64,000 nucleotides of DNA from assembly GCF_965363235.1 (NCBI RefSeq), contig NC_134847.1:63582439-63646438 (forward strand), given 5' to 3'. Positions 1 through 10,925 of this stretch are shown here, in pieces. Below the pieces are notes generated by a model. The model had not been told where the DNA came from. It worked only from the letters and a program-made list of their open reading frames with translations, and ran no database searches. Every line of letters begins with the position of its first letter. Within the stretch, counting starts at the first letter, position 1. This DNA is from Mytilus galloprovincialis. Lineage: Eukaryota > Mollusca > Bivalvia > Mytilida > Mytilidae. The translations under genes were made by a program, and so were the position numbers.

Positions 1-620
1 CAAATTGTAAAACGCAAAATTGCATTTATGTTCTAACGTGTGGAACTTGCAAAATACAATATGTTGGTGAAACAGAAACACCATTTAACATCCGACTAAA
101 TAACCTTCGGTCATTTTTTACAAAAGAAAGGAACTGCGGAATTACAAGACACCATTTAAGAGCAGGACATGATTTTGAAAACGTCACATTTCAAATCATT
201 GAGAAAAATCAAAATTGAGAAACACAAGGAAGACAAAAAAGAGAGAGATTTTGGATGCACCAGTTACGAACTCTTGAATCTGATGGACTCAATGAGAGAG
301 ACGAAAAAAGATTTAAACGCAAATCAAAACCATAATTATCTTGAAATCATACAAATTAATTTATAGAAATTCATACAATTAATCGAACATCTATAAATGT
401 GTTAAACTTTTATTCCAACTTCATGTAGTTGTAGCTACAAACATATTTTATGCAACACCAATCAATATGTTACACTTTTTCTCAACTCTTGTATAGATTA
501 AGCTACAAAAACATTTTTTTTGTCATGCATCCAATTTCACCTTGAGAGATGCACACGCCTGATGAAGCTAATTTGTTTAGCGAAATATTGCGTATTTCTA
601 TTTAACATCTAATAGAACTT
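1..620 (+). mobile_element. Penelope-like retroelement, 3' end with GIY-YIG endonuclease remnant
   Basis: Translating from about position 18 gives a GIY-YIG nuclease start (IYVLTC, then a CxxC-spaced Cys, then QYVGET), followed by RLNNLRSFF, a conserved RHHL..GHDF segment and an ERFW tail. This order is typical of the endonuclease at the C-terminus of Penelope-like elements. The 5' part, including the reverse transcriptase, lies outside the window. Coding similarity fades near 330-366, after which there is AT-rich 3' sequence with a CTGATGA/GAAA motif near 559. It is a decayed fragment; the class is fairly sure, the subfamily is not. Confidence 0.65.
559..590 (+). ncRNA. Hammerhead-like core motif in Penelope-like 3' region
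   Basis: CTGATGA at 559-565 is followed by a 5-bp stem (GCTAA paired with TTAGC) and then GAAA at 582-585. This is the order of conserved box 1, stem II and box 2 of hammerhead ribozymes, which are known from the terminal repeats of Penelope-like elements. Stems I and III are not clear, so activity is doubtful. Confidence 0.4.
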
Positions 621-720
621 TTTAATGTATTAATTAGCGTGTTTAAGTTATATTCTTAGACATTTATATAATTTTAATTCAGTAACTGTATCAGTTTATT
701 TTCACAAACTGATCGACGCT

Positions 721-1460
721 TAAATAGATTGAATGTTGATTGTTGCTATTTTAAGACATTATATATATATAAGTTATCCAAAATCTTTCCTGAGCCTCCC
801 ATGATTGCCTTCAAACAACCTAACAACCTGAGAAATATACTTGTCCGTGCTGACCTTTCTAAACCTAACCATACTGTAGGTAATTGCCAGCCTTGTGGGG
901 ATAAGCGCTGCAAATGTTGCAACCAATTGCAGCATTCATCAACATTTCACAGTAAGACCACAGAAAAGACATACAAGATCTTCTGCAATGTCAACTGCAA
1001 AAGCTCAAACGTGATTTACGTTCTTGAGTGTCCTATATGTGGTCACCAATATGTTGATGAATCTATGCAGCTATTTCACAAACGCCTTAATGGCCACAGG
1101 AGTGACCTCACAAAAAAACCGTACATTCCTGTCAGTCAAAACTTCAGGTTACCAGATCACAATCCGAAAGATTTTGATCGAACAGGATTGTACATGGCAA
1201 CACAGGCAAAAAGAGAATCGGGAGAGGTTTTGGATAAAAGAACTGGGTGTCCTCCATCCAGAGGGAATCAATAGAAAGAAATAATTAAATTTACAGTCTA
1301 ATGTTTATATTATGATATTCAGGATTTTGGATTAAAATCAATCGACCAAAACTTACCTGTATTATTAATGATCTATGTTAACACCTTATACGTATTGTTA
1401 AAACTTATAACATTGATGAAGGCCATTTGCTGAGCCGAAATATTAGAATTATTGTATAAT
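721..1460 (+). mobile_element. Second Penelope-like 3' end with GIY-YIG domain
   Basis: The reading frame at 729-1274 encodes the pre-endonuclease region (PPMIAFKQPNNLRNILVRA), a Cys-rich linker (PCGDKRCKCC), the GIY-YIG segment (VIYVLECPICGHQYV), and an NGHRSDL block. The conserved ERFW-type C-terminal tail continues in the next frame near 1210-1284. This is the C-terminal endonuclease part of a Penelope-like element, a different copy from the one at the window start. A GATGA/GAAA motif follows at about 1413. The element is truncated 5' and decayed. Confidence 0.7.
1413..1446 (+). ncRNA. Degenerate hammerhead-like motif
   Basis: TTGATGA, a GGC/GCC stem and GAAATATT occur in the same order and about 140 bp after the second GIY-YIG reading frame. 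The first base of the conserved CTGATGA box is changed, so this copy is probably inactive. Confidence 0.3.
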
Positions 1461-1617
1461 TCATATCATCTGTTCAGTTTTTCCACCTTTGTGCGATGAT
1501 ATTCAACACTCATTTGTGTTTTGTCTTTTAGACTCATATAATTTTTCCTGTTTGTGCAGTATTGTCAACTTTGATGATCCAATACTTATTAAGTTTACTG
1601 GTTGGTAGATTCTTATA

Positions 1618-1620
<3 letters not shown>

Positions 1621-1704
<84 letters not shown>
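1621..1704. repeat. (TC)n-(TA)n microsatellite
   Basis: About 52 bp of TC dinucleotides run directly into about 32 bp of TA dinucleotides. Confidence 0.95.
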
Positions 1705-1708
<4 letters not shown>

Positions 1709-1724
1709 GTCTAAATAATAGTCA

Positions 1725-2665
1725 ACGATTTTTCCCACGAGGGCGCTGGTTCGGTACAAGTAACGATTCATGTACACAATAAAATAAATTACACAAACGC
1801 CTAAAAAGTGTACACAACACCAATAACATAAAAAGGGAACTATAAATGTAGTTATTTATAAATATTTCAGACAACAGATATCCTTCATCGGTATATATGA
1901 TTGTGATGTTGAATGAATCATTTGTCAGTCTACTTAGATTAAGCTGTAACAATCTTGAAATTTATACAATAAAAAAGTTAAACCGAACATCAGGTAAGAC
2001 GCTTGCACAATTCTAAAATTTGTTAAACACGACAAAAGTTATATGACTAATTACAACAGAGAGTTCAAATATATGCTTTAAATAAAAATAATAATGTGCG
2101 ATATGAACTAGCACAATTCTAAAGCTTTAACGGTGTCGACAACTATGATGTTACAAGAAAGATTGCGTCAATAAGAATTCCAAATAAACAGCACTGAACG
2201 GTCCAAATTTGTAAATGATTTAGATTTGACAACGGTAGAGTAGTTACATCAGAGTCTGCGATGTTTAAAACAAACGGCTTTTAAATATAATAATAAATTT
2301 TGAGTAAGGTTCATAGTTGAACGTGGCTTGGTAATTATACATCCCTAAAATAATTAAGCAATTTAAATTGTTATATTCAACAGATTTATTTTAGAGATGA
2401 GTAAGGTAAAGAAATAGAAACAGAGACTGTAATAATAAGTAATATAACACAGATGTGAAGCACTGCATGGAGTCGAACTTCATCTTTTTATTTATCCCAT
2501 TTGGTGCCAAAATTGTTAATTTTCTTATCCAAAATCTTTCCCGAGTAAGTCTATCCTCCCTAAACCAATCAGAGTTGTGGTCAATGATTGTAATGGTCAG
2601 TCTATTGAGATTTGAACTTGACTCAAGAAGATCTATATGTGACAAATAAATTTCACTACCTAGAA
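1725..2665 (-). mobile_element. Penelope-like 3' fragment, left inverted arm
   Basis: On the minus strand this reads a GIY-YIG tail (LTITIIDHNSDW, then RERFWIRKL and PNGINKK, about 2490-2650), then about 600 bp of 3' sequence ending near a GATGAAGG..GAAATA motif at about 1866-1895. The same sequence occurs in opposite orientation at 6175-6768 and 8466-8705, so the two arms bracket the BEL/Pao remnant. Confidence 0.65.
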
Positions 2666-2669
2666 AGTT

Positions 2670-5600
2670 TGTGCCATCCATAAACATGAGTCATAGTGAT
2701 ACATCAGTCGAAACAGTAAAGGCATCAGATGGAAAGCCTAAAGCGGGCACTCAAGATGACTTGCCTAGACGTTCAAATAGAATAAATCATCCAACTGAAA
2801 AGATGGTTCAATATAAATCAGAAGAATTAGAAAAGAGAGAAAAGAAATTGTTTAGTACCTTTGATGATTGGAGACAAATGATCAGAGAAGTTAGAAATGT
2901 TCTGAAAAGCGTATGTGAGGAAGATAACTACATTAACCCCTCGATAGAGTAAAGACACATGAAGAATCTGTTATCAAACACTTTAAGGAACAACGTTCAA
3001 TAGGAACCCTATCACAAGATACGGTACGGAAGGAAGATGATTGCAGCGCAGTTAAAAATAATAAACGAGAGAATATGTAAATTGACAGTTTCGATGCAGA
3101 ACGTCAGACCGCACGTCTAAGGGTAAATGCTGCATACGCCGGATCAATTTTCAGTAAATTAGATGCTGGTTCAACTCAATCAAAACTTTCAGAAAAATTA
3201 GTGGATGTGTGGCAGTGGAAGCACATCAAAACGCACATAAGAGACTGAACACTCGCAGAGAATTAGAAGTTGCTCATGCACGTCTAAACGCTCTAAAAGT
3301 CTCTCCTGCTGCAAGCATGGACCCGTTTAATGTCGTATCTAGTTTTTACCAACCAAAACAACAAAATGCTCCACCAGGCGATGCCGCGTTGTCCTTTTTC
3401 AACTCCTAGACACTTGATAACACCACAAAGGACACTAATGACACTGATACACTTGCGAAAGCTCTGGCAGAAACCGTTAACCTTAATCGTTTGCCTGTTC
3501 CTGAACCTGCTGTGTTTACAGGCGACCCATTACAGTATATGGAATGGAAGACATCATTTGAAATGCTCATTGATCGAAAAGGTATTCCTATAACAGAGAA
3601 CATCTTTTATTTAAAGAAATATGTTGATGGAGCCGCTAGAAAAGCATTAGAAGAATACTTTTATAATAATAGTCAGACTGCTTATGACAATGCAAGAAAG
3701 GTTCTGGAGGAAAGGTACGGAAATCCTTTTATAATGCAAAAGGCCTTCCGAGACAAAGCATCTTGGCCTAAAATATCACCTAAGGATCCTATAGCCCTTA
3801 GAGACTTTGGTGACTTTTTGCAAGGGTGTAGAGATGCAATACCTCATGTTCCAAGTTTAAGTATCTTAAATGACTACTGAAAACAAAAAACTTCTTAACA
3901 AACTTTCAAACTGGGCATCTTTAAGATGTAATCGAGAAGTAACTCAAAGCCTTGATACAAGTGCTACATATCCCTCCTTTGACAAATTGGTAAATTTTGT
4001 TGTCCAAGAGGCAAAGGTGGCCTGCAATCCAATATCATAACTTTATGCCTTGAACGACAATGAACGCATGGTTTCAAGAGACCCAAGAACAAACACCAAA
4101 GAAAAGGTTTTTGCTACATCAGCCTCAAATGACGCCAGGCCTAATAACGACACATCTGCAAATAAAACATTAGTTTGTGAATACTGCAAGAAGGTTGGAC
4201 ATTATATCTTTAAATGTGAAAGGTTCCTGTCTATTTCAATAACAAATAAAAGATTATTTGTGCGTGAAAACAATTTGTGCTATGGATGCTTACGTAAAGG
4301 TCACTTGAACAAAGACTGTAAAAGGAAACATACATGTAATACTTGTAAAGGCAAGCATCCATCATGCTTGCATGAAGAACGCCCTTCTGTTAGACAACAC
4401 ACGTCAAACGTGCCAGATTCAAATGCTGTGAACAATGTAGAGTTAAAACCAGCAAGCTCTTTAAGGGTTAGTCAGAATAACGTCCAGAGTACATCCATGA
4501 TCGTTCCTGTGTGGGTGTCTCACAAAGATAAGCCCTCTAGAGAGATTCTTACATATGAATTACTAGACACTCAGAGCGATACAACCTTCATCATAGATGA
4601 TACAGCTGCATCACTGCATATACCGTGTGAACCTATCATACTTAGCTTATCGACGATGACTTCGCAACAAACCGTTATCGTAAGTAAGAGGATGACTGGT
4701 CTAACCGTCTGTAGCTTCTCCTCACCTGAACAACTTAATATAAACTGTGCTTATACTCGAGGATTCATTCCTGTAGAACGTGCGCATATTCCTACTAATG
4801 AAACTGCAAGACAATGGCATCATCTTCAAGAAATAGCTCATAAAATTCCGCCGTTACAGTCGTGTGACATCGGACTTCTATTGGGTTATAACTGCCCTGC
4901 TGCTTTAGCCCCGACAAAAATTGTTGCAGGAAGTGAGAATGAACCATATGCTGTTCAAACTAGTCTTTGATGGAGTATTGTTGGCTACACTAGCGCAACA
5001 CTTGATGTTAACAACGTGAAAGACATAAGTCATCGTACAGCTGTAACCGAGTTACCTCCTCTTGTTATGAAGGATTTGGTAAATACTCTTGAAGGGGACT
5101 TTAATTTGCTCATGACAAAGGTCAGCTCAAAAAGGTATCTCAAGAAGACATTACCATTCTTTCCATTATGAACGATAATATACGAAAACGAAATGATGGA
5201 CATCTTGAAACGCCACTTCCATTCAGAGAACGACCTCAAATGGAAAACAACAAGAAACTTGCATAACTTACGTTGAATCACTTAAAAGTTTAAGTTAAAA
5301 AAAAAGTTAAAATGCAAGCTAACGAACGATCAGAAATATCATGAACAATACATGGTTTTCATGAACGAAATGCTCATGCGAGGAGGAGCTGAGCTAGTAA
5401 CAACAGAAGGGAAAGATGGTAACACTTGGTATATCCCTCATCATGGCGTGTTTCATTCTAAGAAGCCAGATAAATTAAGAGTCGTGTTCGACTGTTCGGC
5501 AAGATACCGTGGTCAATCTCTTAATAAATATTTACTCACAGGTCCAAACCTCACAAATGGGCTTGCTGGAGTCCTATGTCGGTTTAGAACACACCCTTTT

Positions 5601-6130
5601 GCAATTATGTGCGACGTTGAAAAAATGTTTTATCAATTCTCTGTATCTGAATCTGACAGAGACTTCCTGAGATTCTTATGGTGGGAGAACGGAGACTTGA
5701 AATCGAGTGACAAACCGTTAGAGTATCGAATGACTAAACATCTATTTGGAGCTGTGCGTCATCACTGGGCTGTGCAAACTATGGTTTGAAGTATTTAGCC
5801 AAAACAAACGAGGAACAATTTTTAGAGGCACACGAGTTTGTTCAACGTAATTTCTATGTGGACGATGGATTAACGAGTGTTGAAACGGAGTCTAAGGCTA
5901 TACAAGGTGATGTACAACAGATTTGCACCAAAGCGAGACTAAAGTTACATAAGTTTATCTCCAACAACAAAAACGTGATGAAATCTGTACCTTTGTCGGA
6001 AAGAGCTGCGAATGCCCAAAACTTAGATCTAGATTTGGAGCAAGTACAGTCGCACATGGAACGAGCACTTGATGTGCAGTGGTGTACGATTGACGACACA
6101 TTCAAGTTAAAGGAAAAGTTAAAGACGTAG
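2670..6130 (+). mobile_element. BEL/Pao LTR retrotransposon fossil, internal region
   Basis: This is an old copy of a BEL/Pao-type LTR element without recognisable LTRs. Parts in order are a gag-like region (about 2.67-4.0 kb, with a VFTGDPLQYMEW block and an RKALEEYF segment), two CCHC-type zinc knuckles (about 4.17-4.38 kb), an aspartic-protease-like segment (about 4.55 kb), and reverse transcriptase pieces (about 5.35-5.95 kb, with LRVVFDCSA, DVEKMF and YVDDGL). The RNase H and integrase ends are not seen. It is broken, with several interruptions, and lies between inverted Penelope-like arms. It is a fossil with no sign of function. Confidence 0.8.
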
Positions 6131-6174
6131 AGCCTATAAGACGAAACATACTGTCAATAGTAGCGTCAGTAGTC

Positions 6175-6768
6175 GACAACACTAAGGCAGATCTCAATAG
6201 ACTGACCATTACAATCATTGACCACAACTCTGTTTGGTCTAGGGAGGATATACATGTACTTACTCGGGAAAGATTTTGGATAAAAAAAAGTAACAATTTT
6301 GGCACCAAATGGGATAAATGAAATGATGTAGTTCCATGCATGCAGTGCTTCACATCTGGGTTATATTACTTATTATAACAGTTTCTGTTTCTATTCCTTT
6401 ACCTTACTCATCTCTAAAATGAATCTGTTGAATATAACAATTTAAATTGCTAAATTATTTTAGGGATGTATAATTACCAAGCCACGTTCAACTAGTTTAC
6501 CTCAGTCAAAATTTATTATTATATTTTAAAGACCGTTTGTTTTAAACATCGCAGACTCTGATGTAACTACTCTACCGTTGTCAAATCTGAACTATTTACA
6601 AATTTGGACCGCTCAGTGCTGTTTATTTGGAATTCTTATTGACACAATCTTTCTTGTAAAATCATAATTGTCTACACCGTTAAAGCTATAGAATTGTGCT
6701 AGTTCATATCGCACATTATTTAAAGCATATATTTGAACTCTCTGTTGTAATTAGTCATATAACCTATG
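6175..6768 (+). mobile_element. Penelope-like 3' fragment, right inverted arm, first part
   Basis: This is the reverse complement of roughly 2040-2665. It starts with the same GIY-YIG tail (LTITIIDHNSVW, RERFW) and continues through the same 3' sequence to TAGTCATATAAC at about 6756-6767. There a LINE interrupts it, and the arm resumes after about 8460. Confidence 0.65.
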
Positions 6769-8460
6769 TTTTTGTTTGGAGAGAGGCTCTCTGGTATAAA
6801 CTTCTTTTAAATGGTATTAAAGGAAAAATGTTATTTAAATATGTATAAAGATATTAAATCCTGTATTACATATAATAAACAGAAATCAGACTATTTCTCA
6901 TGTGATATTGGTGTACGACAAGGTGAGAATTTGTCGCTTTTTTGTGTGTCTTTTTTTGAACGATTTGCACGATTTTTTAGAAACGGAAAATCTACAGGGT
7001 CTTAGCGTGATTTCAGATTTACTAGAAGATAAGTTAAACATTTACCTGAAACTTTTGTTCTGCTATATGCAGACGATACGGTCCTAATGTCTGAATCAAA
7101 AGAAGACTTACAAAAAATATTAAACAAATTTGGAGAGTACTGTAATATATGGAAACTGAAGGTAAATGTTAACAAAACCAAAGTCATGGTATTTTCCAGG
7201 GGAAGGCCTTGTGCAGATTTAAATTTTTCCTTAAATGGGGCAGATAAAGATATAGTTCATGAATTTAACTATCTTGGTATACTATTTAGCAGGACCGGCA
7301 ATTTTAGTAAGGCAATAAAAAAAAGCAAGCAGAGAAGGCAACAAAAGCAATGTATGAGGTTTTAAAAAGAGGTCGCATTCATAATTTAGCAATTGAATGT
7401 CAACTAGAACTTTTTAATAAAATGGTAAAGCCCATTCTTTTGTATGGCTCAGAAGTATGGGGATTTTGTAAAAATATTCAATGTATTGAAAGGATACAAT
7501 TACGATTTTGTAAATTGTTACTTAGTTAAAATCATCCACCCCAAACTATATGATCTATGGTGAACTTGGCATTTTTCCTGTTCAACTAGATATCAAACTA
7601 AAAATGATTGCATTTTGGACACGACTTTTATATCGAAAGGATTCAAAACTGTCTTATTTATCTTATCAATTATTATACAAATTGTCGGTCGACAATCATT
7701 TTGAATCGCCATGGTTAAAGTTTTTAAGAAACGTGTTTGATGATACTGGTTTTTCCTATATTTTGACAACTCAGCTTTTTCCTAGCTCAGATTGGCTTAT
7801 CCCTTCGATAAAGATGCGCCTACATGATCAATTTAGACAGGAATGGCATTCACTTATGTTAAATTCACCAAAATCTATAAATTATAGATTATTTAAGGAG
7901 ACATTTCAGTTTGAATGTTTTTTTAAATATATTGGAAGATAAGGATATCTATACGCTGTTCAGGTTTAGAACCACAAATCATAGACTTTCTATAGAAACA
8001 GGACGGTGGAATGGTCTAGAAAGGGAAAATAGAAAATGTTTGAAATGTAATAATAACTGTATGGGTGACGAATATCATTATATTCTGGAATGTAAATTAT
8101 TTGAAAATAACAGAAAAAAACTAATTGATAAAAATTTGTGGCAAAGGACAAATATTTTGAAATTCAAAGAAATAATGAGTTGTACTAACAAGTTTAAATT
8201 AGAAAAACTATGTAGATTTATACGCCAAATAAATAAATCATTTGTTCTCTAGGCAATAACATAAACCCCATTTTGTATATTCTGTACATACTGATATATG
8301 TGTATGTGTGTATTTAACGATAGTTTGTGTATGCCTGTGTGTATGTATGTTTGTGTATAAGTTGTTATTATAAATAAGTTTGTTTTCATTGCTATATGTA
8401 TGTATATCTATGTACCGTTGTACCTTATGGTTTATGAGAATAAAGATTATGTATGTCGTG
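6769..8460 (+). mobile_element. 5'-truncated LINE with reverse transcriptase C-terminal half
   Basis: The sequence encodes the second half of a non-LTR reverse transcriptase: GVRQGE near 6910, LYADD near 7065 (frame shifted from its neighbours), then VNVNKTKVMVFSRGR, FNYLGILF and PILLYGSEVWGF. A LINE C-terminal region follows (SIETGRWN, then a C..C..H..C finger-like ECKLF segment) up to the stop at about 8252. A 3' UTR ends in AATAAAG near 8440. Frames change several times and there is an internal stop near 7529, so it is dead. It splits the right Penelope-like arm. The clade is not assigned; the same family occurs at 31.3-32.2 kb. Confidence 0.8.
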
Positions 8461-8465
8461 TTTAA

Positions 8466-8705
8466 TAAATTTTTAAAATTGTGCAAGCGTCTTACCTGAT
8501 GTTCGGTTTGACTTTTTTATTGTATAAATTTCAAGATTGTAACAGCTTAATCTAAGTAGACTGACAAATGATTCATTCAACATCACAATCATATATACCG
8601 ATGAAGGATATCTGTTATCTGAAATATTTATAAGTAACTACATTTATAGTTCCCTTTTTATGTCATTGGTGTTGTTGTGTACACTTTTTAGGCGTTTATA
8701 TATAT
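8466..8705 (+). mobile_element. Penelope-like 3' fragment, right inverted arm, resumed
   Basis: The arm continues after the LINE (GTGCAAGCGTCTTACCTGAT) to a GATGAAGGATATC..GAAATA motif at about 8601-8630. It matches about 1810-2030 in reverse complement. It ends at a short TA run. Confidence 0.6.
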
Positions 8706-9189
8706 ATATATAATCCGGATCTGGTGTACAAATAAATATTGGCACCTCATGTTTGTGGCATAACATCTTGACCACAAGCTTATTGTTTTCTGTTTAGTAT
8801 TAAATTTATATTAAGATCCATTTTGTTACATCTTGTGATCAATTTTATTTGGCAATCGCCAATGGCAGTCAGCAGGGTTAAAGAACATCAGTTGTTCGAC
8901 CCGTTAGTCAAATGCGTTTTGTTTAAATATACTTCACTTTTTTGGTCTTTTGGAAAATGTTGTTTGTGCTGTATTTAGACTTCTACAACGAAATTTGTTT
9001 TACATGCACACGTATAAAAATTCCGGATTTTATCCAACGCAATCATAGGTTGAACATAGTTTCAATTTTGACTTGTATCTATAGTATTTATGTATTATTG
9101 TCATTATATTTATTTTATTTTGATACATCTTTTGACATCGGACTCGGACTTCACTTGAACTGAATTTCAATGTGCGTATTGTTATGCGT

Positions 9190-9520
9190 TTACTTTTCTA
9201 CATTGGCTAGAGGTAAAGGGGGAGGGTTGAGATCTCAAAAACATGTTTAACCCCGCCTCAATTTTGCGCCTGTCCCAAGTCAGGAGCCTCTGGCCTTTGT
9301 TAGTCTTGTATGATTTTAATTTTAGTTTCTTGTGTATAATTCGGAGTTTAGTATGACGTCCATTATCACTGTACTAGTATGCATATTTTTAGGGGCCAGC
9401 TGAAGGACACCTACGGGTGTGGGAATTCTCGCTACATTGAAGACCCATTGGTGGCCTTCGGCTGTTGTCTGCTCTATGGTCGGGTTGTTGTCCTTTGACA
9501 CATTCCCCATTTCCTTTCTC
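9190..9520 (+). repeat. Dispersed repeat, GTCGGGTTGTTGTC family
   Basis: The block with GGAGTTTAGTATGACGTCC, then GAAGACCCAT and GTCGGGTTGTTGTC is also found at about 33425-33615, and its end again at about 23400-23460. No coding capacity is apparent. It is an abundant mussel-type interspersed repeat of uncertain class. Confidence 0.6.
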
Positions 9521-9570
<50 letters not shown>

Positions 9571-10529
9571 AAGTCTAAATTAAAAACTATATATATATAT
9601 AGCTGAAGTTTAATCCAGAAAAGGACTTCAGAGGCAACAATTAAGTCTCGGAATAAAAGAAACCAATACTGTATGTACAGTTATGATATAGTTTACCCAC
9701 TTGGCTTCTTTTATGAACGACACAAGGACCTAGATAATAAAAGTTGAATGCATTGAATTTGGACAAAAAAAAAGAGACTAAATCTACTAATAGGATATTC
9801 AATCTAAGAAGTCGAAAACAAACAAACAATGCCATGATAAAATAAACGAAAAAAATCAAAATAAAAGTATACAGAAAACCAAAAACTGACGTTCAAACAT
9901 GAACCCTATCACGGTAGTTATGTGTTTAGGAAGGTATACAGTTCCTGCCCTACATATGGCACCTGTCGTGATAAGAACATTTACTCTTAGCGGTTTTCAT
10001 TTTCTCTTCATATCTAATACAAATGATGTATGCACTAAAAATAAATTCATTATATATACTAGGATTAAAATTGTGTACAACAAACGCGTGTTTCTTCCAC
10101 AAAAAAAAGTTTATCAATGTTGCTCAAATTAAAAAGTTAAAAAAAAAAGAGTACAAAATTGAAGAAAATTGAGGATCCTAATTTCTGAAAGGTTTAAGGA
10201 TGGGTAATGGGGATTGAAACCAAAAACGCGCAGTTCCTCTACAAAAGACTCATCAGTGAAACTCAAATAAAAAAAAGCTAACTGGCCGGCCAAATAAAGT
10301 ATTAAGTTGTTAGAATCCTTAGAATTTCGCAAAACACAGTTATTTCATTTGACTTCATTATTACTATACCCAAGAGTTGTAATGATGTCATCCCTTGGGG
10401 TCTGCCCTGCAGTAACAACCTATGTTAAATTGGACATACGTTTGATCCAGTGTGATTTATTCATAGTGAGCAATGATCGGGTGGGATGGAAACATTTAAT
10501 GTTTTGTATACTGATGTTTTTCTTTCGCG

Positions 10530-10615
10530 GTCTTTTTTCGTTTTTTGCCATGGCGTTGTCCCTTTATTTTCTATTATGAGTTTAATTGTCCCTTTGATAT
10601 CTTTCGCATCATTTT
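10530..10615 (+). repeat. SINE-like repeat, 3' end
   Basis: CCATGGCGTTGTCC, then GAGTTTAATTGTCCC and ATCTTTCGCATC match the end of a family with further copies at about 17843, 30463, 35472, 40520 and 41060. Confidence 0.55.
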
Positions 10616-10819
10616 TTAATTAGATATTGTCTGTTGTGAAGAGAGTACTGCACTCTCTTCGCGGTGGCAATCCTCTCATTTTCCAGTGGTATACTAAGTT
10701 TTTGACCTTCACCTCGAATGACTCCTCTCATTTGCAAGGTCGATAAATGTTGTCATTATATAATTTCAACTATTGTTCTAAAATATGTTCTTTTAATTAT
10801 AATTATTTTTTTATTACAG

Positions 10820-10925
10820 GTGTATGTTTGTGTGGAATGGGAGGAAATGGCAAGACAACACTAGCTAGACACATTGGTCATAAACTTGAGGAAAGAAATT
10901 GGTCATTTAAAGAGATTGACTTTAG
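10820..10925 (+). CDS. Gene A exon with P-loop
   Basis: The acceptor TTACAG and donor AG/GTACAT flank a 106-bp exon, the same length as in gene B. It starts one base into a Gly codon and encodes VCLCGMGGNGKTTLARHIG, a canonical NB-ARC Walker A with intact Gly, Lys and Thr. Confidence 0.9.

Larger units (their letters stand above)
8706..10819. other. Non-coding interval with dispersed repeats
   Basis: I see no coding exon here. If gene A's first exon lies upstream of the window, this would be part of its first intron. It holds a dispersed repeat at about 9190-9520 (with GTCGGGTTGTTGTCCTTTG), an (AT)n run at about 9525-9566, a piece of the 350-bp monomer family near 9600-9650, and a short SINE-like end at about 10530-10612. 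Confidence 0.5.

Noticed and set aside
8238-8486. Minus-strand open frame rich in His, Thr and Tyr
   Set aside because: It covers the GTATGTGTG-type simple sequence in the LINE 3' UTR, so it is a low-complexity artefact.
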